This document shows positions 52,701-59,584 of a stretch of DNA of 64,000 nucleotides, in pieces; the first letter of the stretch is position 1; each line of letters begins with the position of its first letter. Made by a program: the position numbers and the translations under genes. The notes beneath the pieces are model-generated. The model was not told the origin of the DNA, ran no database searches, and worked only from the letters and a program-made list of their open reading frames with translations. The DNA is from Dermacentor variabilis. Lineage: Eukaryota > Arthropoda > Arachnida > Ixodida > Ixodidae. Location of the stretch: NCBI RefSeq assembly GCF_050947875.1, contig NC_134569.1, forward strand, positions 39,797,777-39,861,776. Reading direction: 5' to 3'.

Positions 52701-55700
52701 GGGTGCTTGACAAGACCTTTGGTTGGTATTAAATTAACTGGAAAATCTGACCAGAGTCGAATTAACGAAAGCCTACTATATAATGTCGGCTCATAGTTAC
52801 CTCTAAAGCAGGCAATCAAAGCTTCTTTCATTTAATTTCATATATTGTGTGCTACCACATTCTTGGGCAACACTGATTTCTGTTTAATCCTCCATAATGG
52901 ATATGTGCCACTGTGATAGTGTATAGAAATCTTTAATGTACGTAGGTATGCGTTGTGTTGTCATTCATTCATGCAGCTCTCATCACCCTTGTTTCTCCAT
53001 TAAAGGGCCCCTTGCCAAGCCCCATAGAAAATTTTGGTTATATGCTGGAAGTTGTTACGTGTCCTCTAGGGAGCGTTCTGCTGCAAAAATTTTTCAAATC
53101 GCCTCATTAATAGCCGAGATAGAAATATTTCAGTGCTGCGAACCCATGATTTCAGCAGGCGGGCTCCACTGCCTAGCAAAATGCTCTCTCCACTTGCCCC
53201 ATCTAGCCTTTGCAAGCAAAATTCCTTCTCTGCATTCTCCCATACCAGACCTCGAAAATTGTGTGACGCATGCGTCACAGCCTTCTTTCTTTTTTTTTTC
53301 TCCTCGCTTTTTTCTCACGCTGTGCATTTCCGCGCCGCGCGTGAGCTGTTCTCGTTGACGGAGTGCACGAGTTTGCGCGCTGTGCACAAGGAAACATGAC
53401 TAGTGGTATAATTCACTGCTACACGAATACTGAGGCAGTACAAGCAGATTGCAGAGCGTGATCACGCGCTGGAACACAGTAGAAAATCGCATTTTCGGTA
53501 CCTGCGCACGTGACTGCACGACCGTGGGAACAAGCAGACGAAGCGGAAGTACATCTCTTTTGCTTCGGTGCGAAGTAAAACAAAAAACATGCAGGCATTC
53601 AGTTTGTGTGTTTTATTATTTCTCCAAACTTCAGTTCGTCAATTAAAGCAACAGATCGCACAGATAACAGATGTATTGAATAATTCTCGAAGTCACGTGT
53701 CACCACGAGCGACATCACACTGCGGACACGATTACGTAGGCGCAGCGCCACGATTACGTCACCGTCCGGCTTGGAGTGCGGCGGCCACAAGTGAAGACAG
53801 AAACGGCGTTCGGATTGAAATTTCAGATCTTTCCGCGGCGCGTAGCGATGTAATACTTTGCAGGCATAATTGTTATCGCACAATGTATGCTCTGCGTTTG
53901 TCACCTCAAAATGGCCAGACCTGGTGAGGGGCCCTTTAAGCATCATACCTCACCTTCATCCTCGTGACATTGCTGCATCAGCGCCTCGTACTGTGCATCT
54001 GCCTAAATTGGTGTTTGCAATTTGCCATAGCTTGTAAGCGATTTAGTGTATAAACATGGCATGAGATTACTTGTTGTGTGGGAAGAAAATAAACACAATT
54101 GAACATGTTGCATTTAGTTGTGCAGTATGGTATTTCATTAACTGCTTCACTAAGGCTTTACATTATATAGATTCCGACATGTGCATTGGATCTTCATGAT
54201 ATTTGTCTAAGAACATTCACACTCGTGCTGGCTGTGAATGGTTTCATTATAAACATGTAGTCTTTTCTTACTCTAATATTTCTCCTACCCTATCCACTTT
54301 TTCCTTTCTCTATAACACCGCTCGGCCGGTGAACGTTCATGTTTTGTTGGCTTCATGTAAACAAAATCAATTTCAAACAAGAAAGTGGTGTTGTGGGAAG
54401 CAGTTTTTCATTTCCTGTTTTTATTTTTTAGCAACAAGTGATAACCTCACTAGATTTCATATGTATTGGGTGGGAAGAGCAGTTAGGAAATGATGCATAA
54501 GATATAAGATTAGTTCCTTTCATAACTTGGTTTATTGCTGGCCAATCCCATTGCATAGAAAAAATATTACATTCATAGGTGATGTAGTATTTAATCGTCG
54601 CACAGCTCTGAACTTAGCAGAAGGCTTAACACTAGATTTTTACTGCAGGATAGGATAGATGGAAACACAAAGCAAGAAGCCATAATGCCTTGTCATCTGT
54701 CATATCCTCTGTTAAAAATCAAAGTGTGTGCATATTACCAACAAGCATAAAACATTTTGCATAGCAGGAGGCTTGCTTTCAGCCCAGTGAAGAAGCAAAA
54801 GAAGTTTGTGCGTTATGTGCAAATGTGGTATGCTTCCTTTATACTTCATCCCTTGTCATTAGAGCTGCAATCCTTGTGGTTCTTAAGGGCGGCAATGCTT
54901 GCCCCACACCGAGCTGATGGTGTCTGGAATCATTGCATGATCTGTTGTTTGCAGGTGTACCAGACATGGCAGCATGCGCAGCAGATGCTGGCTCGCAAAC
55001 GGGAGGCCAAGGCCAAACTTGAGCTGGCAGCCAAGAATGACAAGGTTCCCCAGGCACGCCAAGAGGTGCTCGAGTGGGAAGCCAAGGTGGAACGCGGGCA
55101 GGAGGAGTTTGACAATGTGTCACGTGTAATTCGCACTGAGATGGACCGCTTCGAGCTCAACCGCATCGCCGACTTCCGCAACTCAGTTGTGCGCTACTTC
55201 GAGTTCCTCCTTGACACCCAACAACAGGTGGGCATTCACATCGTTACAGCAGTACTGCTTAATTTTTGCACTTCTGTACTGTGATTCAGTTTGCAATGTA
55301 GGATACAGTGTCTCTATGGCATGGTAGGCTTACCGAAGCTCAGGAGAGAGCAAGAAGCAAACAAACTTGTTCGGGACTTGAATGAAGACTGCCCCTTTAT
55401 GCATTACATTTAGAGCACTTGAATGGGTGGCGCCACCAGTTAATCATGCAGTTTGGGTGCATTGGTAGGCTGCCACAATGCAAGTTGAATTAATATAAGG
55501 TAAATAGTATGAAGTATAGACTACTGCTTAGACATTACTTCCACTCCAGCATCAGCTTGAATAATAGTGGGTTTCAGTGCTGTCAGTTCTGTTGTCGCAA
55601 GAAGCAAGCCTTTCACATTAACACTTCTTCACCCTGCATATGACTCGTTTCTCGGCTCTTGGAAGGAATGGAAAAGTTTGCTTGATAGAAATGCTTCACT

Positions 55701-56828
55701 TCGGTGCTTATTAATGCTCAAAACCTTGTGATTGCTATTCACTTATAGGTGGTTAACTTGCTCATCCAGGGACATTGGCAGAAATCTTTCAGCGTTGAAT
55801 GTTTTGTCCAGAAATTCAATATTGCATGTCGTGGGCTGTGGACAGGTTCCAGCTGACATCCCTCCATTAGATGTCGTGTATCAGGAAGTGTCTGCCCAAT
55901 TCAGTGTCTTTTTTTTTTTTTTAACTCATCAGATGGCCCCTGGAATTTAAAATACTGGCTGGTGTTAATCGTGGCAAACAAGTACCATGTTTACATAGGG
56001 AAAATGGCCTTATCTGTGCTTCAAATGCCAGCGATGGATTAGAGCAAGCACGCTTCTGTGAGTTGTTTTGCCAAGTGATGCATCGTTCTGATGAAAGTAA
56101 AGGAAGTTGTCGTGACATTCTGGTGACCTGTTGGGCAAGGGTATGGCTGAAAAACTTTTTCACTCGTGCTTAGTGTTTTTGCTTTGTTGCCCCACCTGTA
56201 ATAATGACCCATGCCACAGAAGCTGGCTGAAACACTTAATTTCTTGAGCTATATTAGTGAATTTCCTTTCTAGGATGCCAGAAAAAAAGAAAAAGCCATT
56301 GTTACTGTCAGAGGAGGCTTGATAAGCCAGGAAATACGCAAAACGATAAACTGTGCCACCACCTTGAAAGTTTCTGCACCAGCTTTTCATGACCATCTTC
56401 TAAGCCCTAGTTATCACTAAAAATGGACAATACATTCTATTCTAAAGGAGCCAACAACTTAGCTCGGCAAATTTGGAAAACATTTTACTGCGCCATGACA
56501 TCCCAAACACGAGAAAATACATATAAATAGTACTTTGAAATCCACAACATCTCACTGACGTACTGACACAAGAGCTTTGTCGCAATTTCTTTTTTTTTTT
56601 TTTGTATGTTAAGCCTTGATTTTTTCTTCCAGTGATCAACTGCCTGCCACGAAATTAGCAAAAATGGAGTTCTGCTTTATCAGTCTAAATTGATTTGTCG
56701 GTTCTCTTTAGTGCCCCTCTTAAGCACATGAGAAGTGCGTATATAAGAGTGTCGTTTTCTTTTTCTTATTATTACAGTTGATCAAGTATTGGGAGACCTT
56801 CTTGCCTGAAGCAAAGGCCATTGCGTGA
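13632..56828 (+). CDS. SNX2: SNX1/SNX2-type sorting nexin (PX-BAR), complete, 9 exons
   Basis: Retromer-associated sorting nexin that binds endosomal phosphoinositides through a PX domain and curves membrane with a C-terminal BAR dimer in endosome-to-Golgi and recycling traffic (family knowledge). Coding joins: 13632-13721, 14382-14403, 15712-15920, 21984-22233, 27816-28090, 38485-38578, 51615-51844, 54955-55227, 56778-56828. They total 1494 nt, 497 residues, all junctions in phase. Human SNX1/2 have about 520. Visible order: acidic N-terminus (1-107), PX domain from about residue 112 with RRFSDFLGLHEKL and PPAPEK, an amphipathic stretch SGAGMFRLISRMGDSVSKIT, then BAR helices (WFEEKQQQ, ELSQSTGAFAKSAAMLGN) ending LIKYWETFLPEAKAIA, almost identical to vertebrate SNX2. 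SNX1 versus SNX2 cannot be separated because invertebrates usually have one ancestral gene. ATG 13632 has G at -3 and +4. Confidence 0.96.
13722..14381. other. SNX intron 1
   Basis: 660-nt intron (gtgagt...ttttacag). No repeat recognised; moderately CpG-rich in its first 300 nt. Confidence 0.7.
14382..14403 (+). CDS. SNX2: SNX exon 2, 22-nt microexon
   Basis: A 22-nt exon between cttttacag and gtgagtg. It encodes HHKNLRE plus the first base of a Gly codon (phase 0 in, phase 1 out). The split Gly codon is completed by GT at the start of exon 3, and skipping this exon would shift the frame, which supports its reality. No homology evidence is possible at this length, so the support is splice signals plus phase. 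Confidence 0.75.
14404..15711. other. SNX intron 2
   Basis: 1.3-kb AT-rich intron; no repeat with definable ends recognised. Confidence 0.7.
15712..15920 (+). CDS. SNX2: SNX exon 3 (acidic linker)
   Basis: Acceptor tctttcag|GT, donor AAAGAG|gtaact. Encodes an acidic, Pro-rich linker (residues 38-107) including VNLDDDEPPTQTP and a Lys/Glu-rich end. This segment is poorly conserved in the family and presumably disordered. Phase 1 in, phase 0 out. Confidence 0.88.
15921..17214. other. SNX intron 3, first part: nothing recognised
   Basis: AT-rich intron sequence. No exon or repeat with definable ends was recognised. Confidence 0.5.
17215..17492 (+). mobile_element. 3' fragment of pogo/Tigger family C
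   Basis: Parallels 35995-36280: a poly-T start, ctatggccggatcagagca, atgctggttggaggtgccg, ccattttcacccattgg and the end gaattaatgagattcaactg. 5' truncated relative to the full copy. Confidence 0.75.
17645..17765. repeat. Interspersed repeat fragment (catcatcaccagcc type)
   Basis: Contains catcatcaccagcctatttt, ccactgcagggccaaggcct and ccaattaccgctgtcctg, a motif set common in arthropod genomes and probably the end of a non-LTR element. Only a fragment is present; assignment is from memory of such repeats. Confidence 0.45.
17800..18667 (+). mobile_element. Pogo-type non-autonomous element, boundaries approximate
   Basis: Right end cgttgtaatgagagtcgact then GTGTA fits the pogo-type terminus. 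Subterminal motifs (acggacaacgct, aatggacta left; atggactt, aatggacaa right) repeat at both sides. The left terminus is not exact. The + reading frame at 17888-18412 is long but has no recognisable domain. Confidence 0.4.
18668..19859. other. SNX intron 3, middle: decayed repeats
   Basis: 18678-18730 repeats cttcacgaaaagctc-type units. 19010-19215 holds decayed pogo-type sequence (ataacgaacttcataac, cctcaatataacgaagtg). Nothing else recognised. Confidence 0.45.
19860..20269 (-). mobile_element. Pogo-type family E, copy 1
   Basis: Reverse complement starts TACAGCAGAACCTCGTTGTT and matches 38637-39050 (aatttcccgg, tacatcaccaaactgcgat, cacagctatcgcc). The distal end is not definable. Confidence 0.65.
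20270..21983. other. SNX intron 3, last part: nothing recognised
   Basis: No exon or bounded repeat recognised. 21540-21600 has aatataatgaagcaaatt...cttcattatata, a decayed inverted pair typical of the pogo-type termini seen elsewhere here. Confidence 0.45.
21984..22233 (+). CDS. SNX2: SNX exon 4 (PX domain core)
   Basis: Acceptor catccacag, donor CTGG|gtgagc. Encodes the PX core: EEFVEISV strand, EGMAAYVIYRVVTRT, the phosphoinositide-binding RRFSDFLGLHEKL and the PPAPEK proline loop. The PX basic residues (RR of RRFSDF) are intact, so lipid binding is expected. Reading past the donor meets a stop after about 11 residues, confirming the splice. Confidence 0.95.
22234..22744. other. SNX intron 4, first part: nothing recognised
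   Basis: AT-rich intron sequence after the exon 4 donor. Nothing recognised. Confidence 0.5.
22745..22935 (+). mobile_element. tRNA-derived SINE, 5'-truncated
   Basis: B-box-like gcggggtcaaacctgggcc, then gcgaaatgcaaaaatgc, ttaaagatccctaggtggtc and cataaaaccctaaaaccc, the same body as the copy at 4505-4757. The A-box half is lost. Confidence 0.8.
22972..23140 (+). mobile_element. tRNA-derived SINE, internally deleted
   Basis: A-box-like cagcggctatgttgttgcgc followed after a deletion by aaagaacgccaggtggtaaa, ggagtcccccactacggtg and ggttttagcacataaagccc. Tandem with the copy just upstream. Confidence 0.8.
23141..24403. other. SNX intron 4: nothing recognised
   Basis: AT-rich intron sequence. 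No exon or bounded repeat seen. Confidence 0.5.
24661..25197. other. Part of the insertion in family D: unrecognised
   Basis: Intron sequence between the left block of family D and the antisense SINE. No termini recognised. Confidence 0.4.
25198..25420 (-). mobile_element. tRNA-derived SINE, antisense
   Basis: Reverse complement of the tick SINE: gaattatgaggctgtatgtg (tail), ccgtagtccagattaatttt, then ggatcaaacctgtgacctcg (B box) and gcaatgccatagccgc (A box). Confidence 0.8.
26034..26050. repeat. (CAG)n short tract
   Basis: Five to six CAG units with one interruption; no coding context. Confidence 0.8.
26343..27100 (+). mobile_element. Tigger family A, non-autonomous copy 2
   Basis: Ends TACAGTAAACTCTCAGTTGT and caagtgaaagttcactgta, flanked by TA. 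Retains an open frame 26609-26899 aligned with that in copy 1 (MQCNSELVSCAEQSD, DSNPVILAEAVECLGKLLDF, AVPEEAL), consistent with the C-terminal tail of a Tigger transposase. Inserted inside the family D copy. Confidence 0.85.
27816..28090 (+). CDS. SNX2: SNX exon 5 (PX end, amphipathic helix)
   Basis: Acceptor gcttctcag, donor GACCCG|gtaagg. Begins by completing the Gly codon: G-MTKIKMSKDEQ, then EDFVERRRAALERFLQRT, DPDFREFLEQEAELPRA and SGAGMFRLISRMGDSVSKIT. This corresponds to the last PX helices and the membrane-inserting amphipathic segment that precedes BAR in SNX1/2. Phase 1 in, phase 0 out. Confidence 0.96.
28091..30762. other. SNX intron 5, first part: nothing recognised
   Basis: AT-rich. 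29333-29450 has a decayed pogo-type motif (agcctcgattagatgaaatt...gcgattaatcca). No exon seen. Confidence 0.45.
32013..32065 (+). repeat. 25-bp tandem duplication inside the hAT-like copy
   Basis: agtgactcgcatagaaccca followed by gat-ta occurs twice in succession. The homologous place in copy 2 has only one divergent unit. Confidence 0.8.
32090..32353 (+). mobile_element. 264-bp MITE inserted in the hAT terminal repeat
   Basis: Ends TACTCTCTTAAACAAAATCA and gtaaatttaagagtgta, with subterminal caccctttgggtcataactt / gacccaaagggtgt and ttgcttgcgtttcc / ggaaatgcaggcaag as inverted copies. TA is duplicated on both sides. Related copies cluster at 62805-63560. Confidence 0.85.
32369..35186. other. 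SNX intron 5, middle: decayed repeats
   Basis: 32490-33310 is bounded by related decayed motifs (tcctcgaatctaagccgacc / gaataaacacggta and ttagatttgagtaaatacag), probably an old pogo-type element. Nothing recognised in 33320-35186. Confidence 0.4.
35187..36280 (+). mobile_element. Pogo/Tigger family C, full-length non-autonomous copy
   Basis: Left end TACAGTCGAATCTCAATAAT and right end attaacgagattcgactgta are inverted copies, flanked by TA; 1,094 bp. No transposase frame survives. Fragments of the same family are at 1-500, 4310-4490 and 17215-17492. Confidence 0.85.
36281..38484. other. SNX intron 5, last part: family D fragment, otherwise nothing
   Basis: 37160-37260 carries a family D-like stretch (gtctgattctaacgtacacc, gtgcgccccattttt). 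38255-38280 is a short duplication of gctctctgatgat. Reading frames on - at 37855-38216 have no recognisable domain. Confidence 0.4.
38485..38578 (+). CDS. SNX2: SNX exon 6 (BAR helix 1 start)
   Basis: Acceptor gtgtgcag, donor AGAG|gtagtg. Encodes WFEEKQQQIDNLDIQLKRLH and on to VQQRR plus one base (phase 1 out). It is flanked by the two largest introns of the gene (10.4 and 13.0 kb), both filled with transposons. Confidence 0.95.
38637..39050 (+). mobile_element. Pogo-type family E, copy 2
   Basis: Begins TAGAGTAGAACCTCATCGGT and matches the reverse complement of 19860-20269 along its length. The right end is not defined. It explains the long + frame (38455-39102) running on from SNX exon 6, which is not coding beyond 38578. 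Confidence 0.65.
39051..40929. other. SNX intron 6, first part: no bounded feature
   Basis: 39500-39600 has decayed pogo-type sequence (agaggttctccatcagctgc, aatatagtgttatggcc). 40160-40185 is a short duplication of caggcaccccc. Nothing coding recognised. Confidence 0.4.
40930..41968 (-). pseudogene. Degenerate mariner-superfamily transposase (DUF4817-type)
   Basis: Minus-strand blocks in order match the family of arthropod transposases with an N-terminal FTNREKADM-type HTH: FSNEQKVKMILDLEAANGNK and LRQTGSFNK (N-terminal); LYNLNQHPCLEGWDLQNCLG with EEVNFHRNTQ, where the first catalytic Asp context is lost; GGGIYAGAIISPIFFGHTLS with YVDEILG; then PLDFFLCGYVKERAY-like and KRTQYCVAVKGDLFVHVLDL at the C-terminus. 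Blocks are in several frames with stops, so it is dead. Confidence 0.75.
42010..43590. other. SNX intron 6: possible transposon end, otherwise nothing
   Basis: 42575-42592 tttggacaccctgtatata looks like a mariner-type terminus that could belong to the pseudogene at 40930-41968, but no mate was found on the other side. The rest is unrecognised. Confidence 0.35.
43795..46202 (-). pseudogene. piggyBac transposase (DDD_Tnp_1_7), broken
   Basis: Start MATRRGKPLTQAEIESVLFA at 46202 (a longer in-frame start at 46271 is less likely), acidic N-terminus, then the DDD domain: first Asp in EEQLAVDESLMKFQGRLCF, second in HTIFVDNWYSSSTLF, third in YNIGMGGVDRHDQQ. The C-terminal cysteine-rich finger is CAVCKAQGKRNE...CEKC. 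Two or more frameshifts (about 45.5 kb and 44.5 kb) and the LTR insertion after ELASEY make it non-functional, although the acidic residues are all still present. Confidence 0.88.
44561..45259 (+). mobile_element. Probable solo LTR inside the piggyBac gene
   Basis: Inserted between codons for SEY and LPNGHTIFVDNW; the 4-bp sequence TACT is found on both sides (44557-44560, 45260-45263). Insert starts (T)GTTACGACTTTGCACC, ends ggcacaacaa, is GC-rich (unlike its surroundings) and has a TATA-like cttataaagcc at about 44890. Length, TG start and 4-bp duplication fit a Gypsy-class LTR without internal region. No LTR protein is present, so class is inference. Confidence 0.6.
46453..47564. mobile_element. 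Pogo-type termini and decayed element (family F-like)
   Basis: 46511-46532 atgaatgaggttctactgta is a right terminus whose mate was not found. 46548 starts TACAGTTGAACCTCGTGATA, a left terminus related to the MITE at 4886. Decayed element sequence probably runs to about 47430 (gcgttgtcaagagcatttc). Confidence 0.45.
47565..49911 (+). mobile_element. Pogo/Tigger family B, long copy with nested hAT
   Basis: Left end gacaataaaacctcattaaa, right end ggtttaacaaagtttcactgta. Aligns with 10027-10965 on both sides of the insertion at 47929-49234. Retains a better CENP-B-type HTH than copy 1: VLRAEEKFDFISAIERG then SALARKRDLPSTMVHGIWNA (about 49287-49410). No DDE region. Confidence 0.85.
47929..49234 (+). 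mobile_element. hAT-like non-autonomous element, copy 2
   Basis: Starts cacgacctactggaactcca, ends tggagttcagtaggtcgtg: about 31-bp inverted repeats with one indel. The perfect 8-bp target duplication GTTGTGGC is at 47921-47928 and 49235-49242. 1,306 bp, no transposase frame. It matches the copy at 30771-32360 in inverted orientation. Confidence 0.9.
49916..50160. mobile_element. Foldback element
   Basis: cacagttaattgcctggttt-ttaagaa at the left is the inverted copy of ttcttaaaaaccaggcaatt-agctgtg at the right; pairing continues inward over about 50 nt with mismatches, then agctgcagaaag / ctttctgcagctgc forms an inner stem. Directly abuts the right terminus of Tigger family B copy 2. Confidence 0.8.
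50161..51614. other. SNX intron 6, last part: nothing recognised
   Basis: AT-rich. 50343-50356 has a single decayed pogo-type motif (gcagtagaaccaca). No exon before the acceptor at 51613-51614. Confidence 0.5.
51615..51844 (+). CDS. SNX2: SNX exon 7 (BAR), probable GC donor
   Basis: Acceptor gatgtgcag|AG completes the Glu of ELSQSTGAFAKSAAMLGN, then EEHTGLSRALSKLAEV and the BAR helix LVKDYLALVGAIKDVFHQRVK. GC content is clearly higher than in the flanking intron. Two in-phase ends exist: GTAAAG|gcaagc at 51844 (GC donor) or CAGAGA|gtaaag at 51838. The longer exon gives QRVKVYQTW, which lines up without a gap with vertebrate QRMKCWQKW, so the GC donor is preferred. Confidence 0.9.
52031..52780 (+). 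mobile_element. Pogo-type family D, intact-length copy (750 bp)
   Basis: Left end TACAGTTGATTTCGTTAATT and right end attaacgaaagcctactata are inverted copies, flanked by TA. Its interior is the reference for the split copy at 24404-27723. No coding capacity. Sits in SNX intron 7. Confidence 0.85.
53000..53939. mobile_element. TTAA-flanked MITE (about 940 bp)
   Basis: Starts TTAAAGGGCCCCTTGCCAAG and ends cctggtgaggggccctTTAA: inverted terminal repeats with TTAA at both outer ends, the target-site type of piggyBac elements. GC-rich compared with surroundings, no transposase. Lies in SNX intron 7. Confidence 0.8.
53940..54954. other. SNX intron 7, last part: nothing recognised
   Basis: AT-rich sequence up to the exon 8 acceptor. 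The + frame that runs upstream of 54955 is not coding. Confidence 0.5.
54955..55227 (+). CDS. SNX2: SNX exon 8 (BAR helices 2-3)
   Basis: Acceptor tttgcag, donor CAACAACAG|gtgggc; 91 codons, phase 0 at both ends. Encodes VYQTWQHAQQMLARKREAKA, a charged coiled-coil stretch and REVLEWEAKVERG-like BAR sequence ending in DTQQQ. The codons are G/C-ending compared with the AT-rich introns. Confidence 0.95.
55228..56777. other. SNX intron 8: nothing recognised
   Basis: 1.55-kb AT-rich intron; T runs near 55910 and 56590. No bounded repeat seen. Confidence 0.6.
56778..56828 (+). CDS. SNX2: SNX exon 9 (C-terminus and stop)
   Basis: Acceptor ttattacag. Encodes LIKYWETFLPEAKAIA followed by TGA. This C-terminus is close to invariant in SNX1/SNX2 proteins and fixes both the gene identity and the 3' end. 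Confidence 0.97.
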   Translation: MIKYWETFLPEAKAIA

Positions 56829-57300
56829 TTGCCAGGACAGGGTGCCGACATCACATTCCAATACGTGGTTTTTCATGGTGCTCAAAGCACAGTACTCCTC
56901 TTGGAGCTGTACATTCTTTTTCTTTTCTTGCTCTTGTGAGGAACACAGAAAACCTGCTGAATTTTGACTGTTCACTTGTTTGTATATACTGTATTCTGCA
57001 CCCACATGGTGTATGTGTGTATGCCACATTTACATGGATGTTGAATGTTGCAGTAAACAGGACACAGTGAACACGTTAGCAGGAGAGCTTGAAAAACAAG
57101 TCTTGGTAAGCTGCACAAGCGGGTAATTATAGTGTTGCTCGACGTTGCATTGTGTACTTGACGTGCACGAGCTTTTCACTGCTCTAGAAAAAGAGAAATG
57201 GGCTTTATTAAAGATATATAACCAGCCATTAAGCAATTTGTTTGTTACTGGAAATTTTGTAATTTATTACCCCTGAAATAAAAACGATTCATGCGCCATA
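56829..57300 (+). other. SNX2: SNX 3' UTR
   Basis: AT-rich non-coding sequence from the stop codon to the first good poly(A) signal (AATAAA at 57277-57282). No recognisable repeat interrupts it. The cleavage site is not visible and would lie about 10-30 nt after the signal. Confidence 0.6.
57277..57282 (+). terminator. Poly(A) signal AATAAA of the sorting nexin gene
   Basis: Canonical AATAAA about 450 nt after the SNX stop, followed within 25-45 nt by a T-rich stretch (ggttttttttcttcc) that fits a downstream element. Confidence 0.6.
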
Positions 57301-58805
57301 TGTGTGCTGGTTTTTTTTCTTCCCCCCCTCGAAGCAAGAACCGCTCAGCCTTTCTTCGTGAGAGTTTGCGACCTTTCTAGTGTATTGAAAACAATGCAAT
57401 GCGAACTCACACACACCAACATTCCTTTTGCATTCATGCCATCCAATAAGGTGCCCTCATTGCCAGGTGAGGTAGTATCATAGTAGCGCGGGCTAATGCC
57501 AGAAAATTAGAGGTAACTGTGCCATGCCAGTTCAATCGTGTATTTTGTTTTTACCGATTCATACATTTGAGTCCCCTTTTGCTGGTTTGTTAACCACTTA
57601 AGCCAGTTTGTGCCTCACGTACGTGAGTGCTCTTTGCATCCAGGAAAGAACAAAAGTGGATTACAAGTTGTGACAGTACAAACCTGCACAAGGAGTTGCT
57701 TTTCTATGGGTGTTCGAATAAAATACCGTAGTTTTCAATTATAAGATGTGAAATGAAATTGTTGCACGGAGTCCATTTCATTAAAGGAGATGAAGGCAGT
57801 GTGTTGGAAAGGAAGGAAAAGCAAAGTGAAAAACTATTTTTGTCCGGAACAAAAACTTAACCGAAATGTGTTTTTTTTTTTAATTTTTATTTGGAGTGAA
57901 AACGAAATATTTTTGTTTTTGGTTCAAGTGGAAAGTCTGCAATCCGAGTGATAGCCGGTCGAGCACTCCACTAATCTAAGCCTGTTTCTCGAAGCTTCGG
58001 TGCTTAGCAGATCAGCATCGTAGCAAGAGCCAGGACTTGCACGCCGTAGAGCTTGTTTTGTTCGCTACAGGTAGAATGCATTATGACTAACGTTTATCGC
58101 TCGTTTATGTTCATTTAAATTCGCTTTATTGGAACAGTGATATTGTATTTCGGTGAGTAGTCTATGTAGTGCTGCTTCTGAGATCATACTCAGCGCCTTG
58201 ACTCATGGCACTGAGTGGTCTCTGAATTCATAACTCAATAAGAAAAATACTGTTTTTATCGTTAAGTTGCTTCGAAAATTTTTTGCATGAGAACCAAAGC
58301 AGTTCTGAACCATTAGGGATCTTTTTATTTTTTTCTTCTTTTCCGTTCTAAAGCAGGAACGGAACATTTTTAAGTGGAATGAAACCAAAACGGAAGATAT
58401 TTTCTCCTAGCGCCCTGTATGAAGGCTTCACATAATTAAGGTAATTTAATGTGATATACAGCTAGACTTCCGGTAGTGTACTAGAATGGGGGAGTGGGTC
58501 CAATGGAGGCTGCAGCAAGTGGCGAGAGGGAAGCAAAAAATGTTGAAATTTGCGGCGCCGCTGCTGTCGCCTTCTGAACTTCCGGCCAATCTGGTGCCTC
58601 AGCGGCGCAGCAGAACCGCGCGTACTGGTGGTGGTTACAGTATCGTGCACTATAGTTAGTGACTACCGTAATTACGGCGGCGCCAAGCTGTCGTCTGCTC
58701 GACACACGGTGGTGCTTTTTTTTTTTTTTCACTTTTTGTACCCCAGTGCACTACATCTGCAGGCTTGGAGTGATGCCTGACACTGGCGAAAGATGCCGAG
58801 AGCAA
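57301..58805. other. Intergenic after SNX: nothing recognised
   Basis: No gene. 58490-58700 is a CpG-rich patch with ggcggcgcc-type sequence that could be a promoter or an unidentified repeat. Confidence 0.45.
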
Positions 58806-59536
58806 GTGGGGCTATACTAATCCAGGTACAACCAAATTAGAAAGGCCCACTAAGCTTGAACAAAGACAATGCAATGTCCTCGCCAGAACAGGAATTGGCC
58901 TCCCTGGTGCAGTATTCGGCCACAACATCTCCCTAATGATCTCAATAAACCAATGGCCCCTAGTCCTCGGCGGCTGCAAAGCAGCTGACCATGGTGGCGG
59001 TCAGACTTGCAACGCAGCAGAAGGTGCTAAGAATCTCGGGGTCCGAACAGGTCTCCAATGGAAATTGACCCTTGCAACGTATGTTTAACAACCGAACCCT
59101 CGAGTGAGGCTAGCTTAGCAGGACTCTTCGAAGAACTATCAGACATTGTTTGGGATATTATCGGCCTTAGCTAGTGAGATTAGAACTGGTGAGGCTTACA
59201 CATTGCTGAATAATGGCCATGTCCTCTGCTATAGAGGTCTCCCGGATAAGAAGCAATACGGGGTAGGATTCCTAATCCATAAGGACATAGCGGGCAGTAT
59301 TGACGAATTCTACAGCATCAACGAGAGGGTAGCAGTAGTCGTAATCAAACTCGATAAGAGGCATAGACTAAACATAGTACAAACCAACGCACTCCGACGT
59401 CCAGTCACGACGATGAGGAAGTAGATCAGTTTTATGAAGATGTTGAATTAGCGATGAGAAAAGTGCAAACGCGGTATACTGTAGTAATGGGGGACTTCAA
59501 TGCAAAAGGGGGGAAAAAACAGGCGAATGAAGAGGC

Positions 59537-59584
59537 AAATGATTATGAAGCCTACTCCACGTCACATAGGCTTCATAATCATTT
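59537..59584. repeat. Perfect 18-bp inverted repeat at the 5' junction of the nested LINE
   Basis: aaatgattatgaagccta (59537-59554), 12-nt spacer, exact reverse complement at 59567-59584. Sits exactly where the RTE sequence gives way to the inserted LINE. Confidence 0.9.

Noticed and set aside
58490..58700. CpG-rich patch as promoter of a downstream gene
   Set aside because: No host coding exon follows within the window; only LINE and THAP debris.
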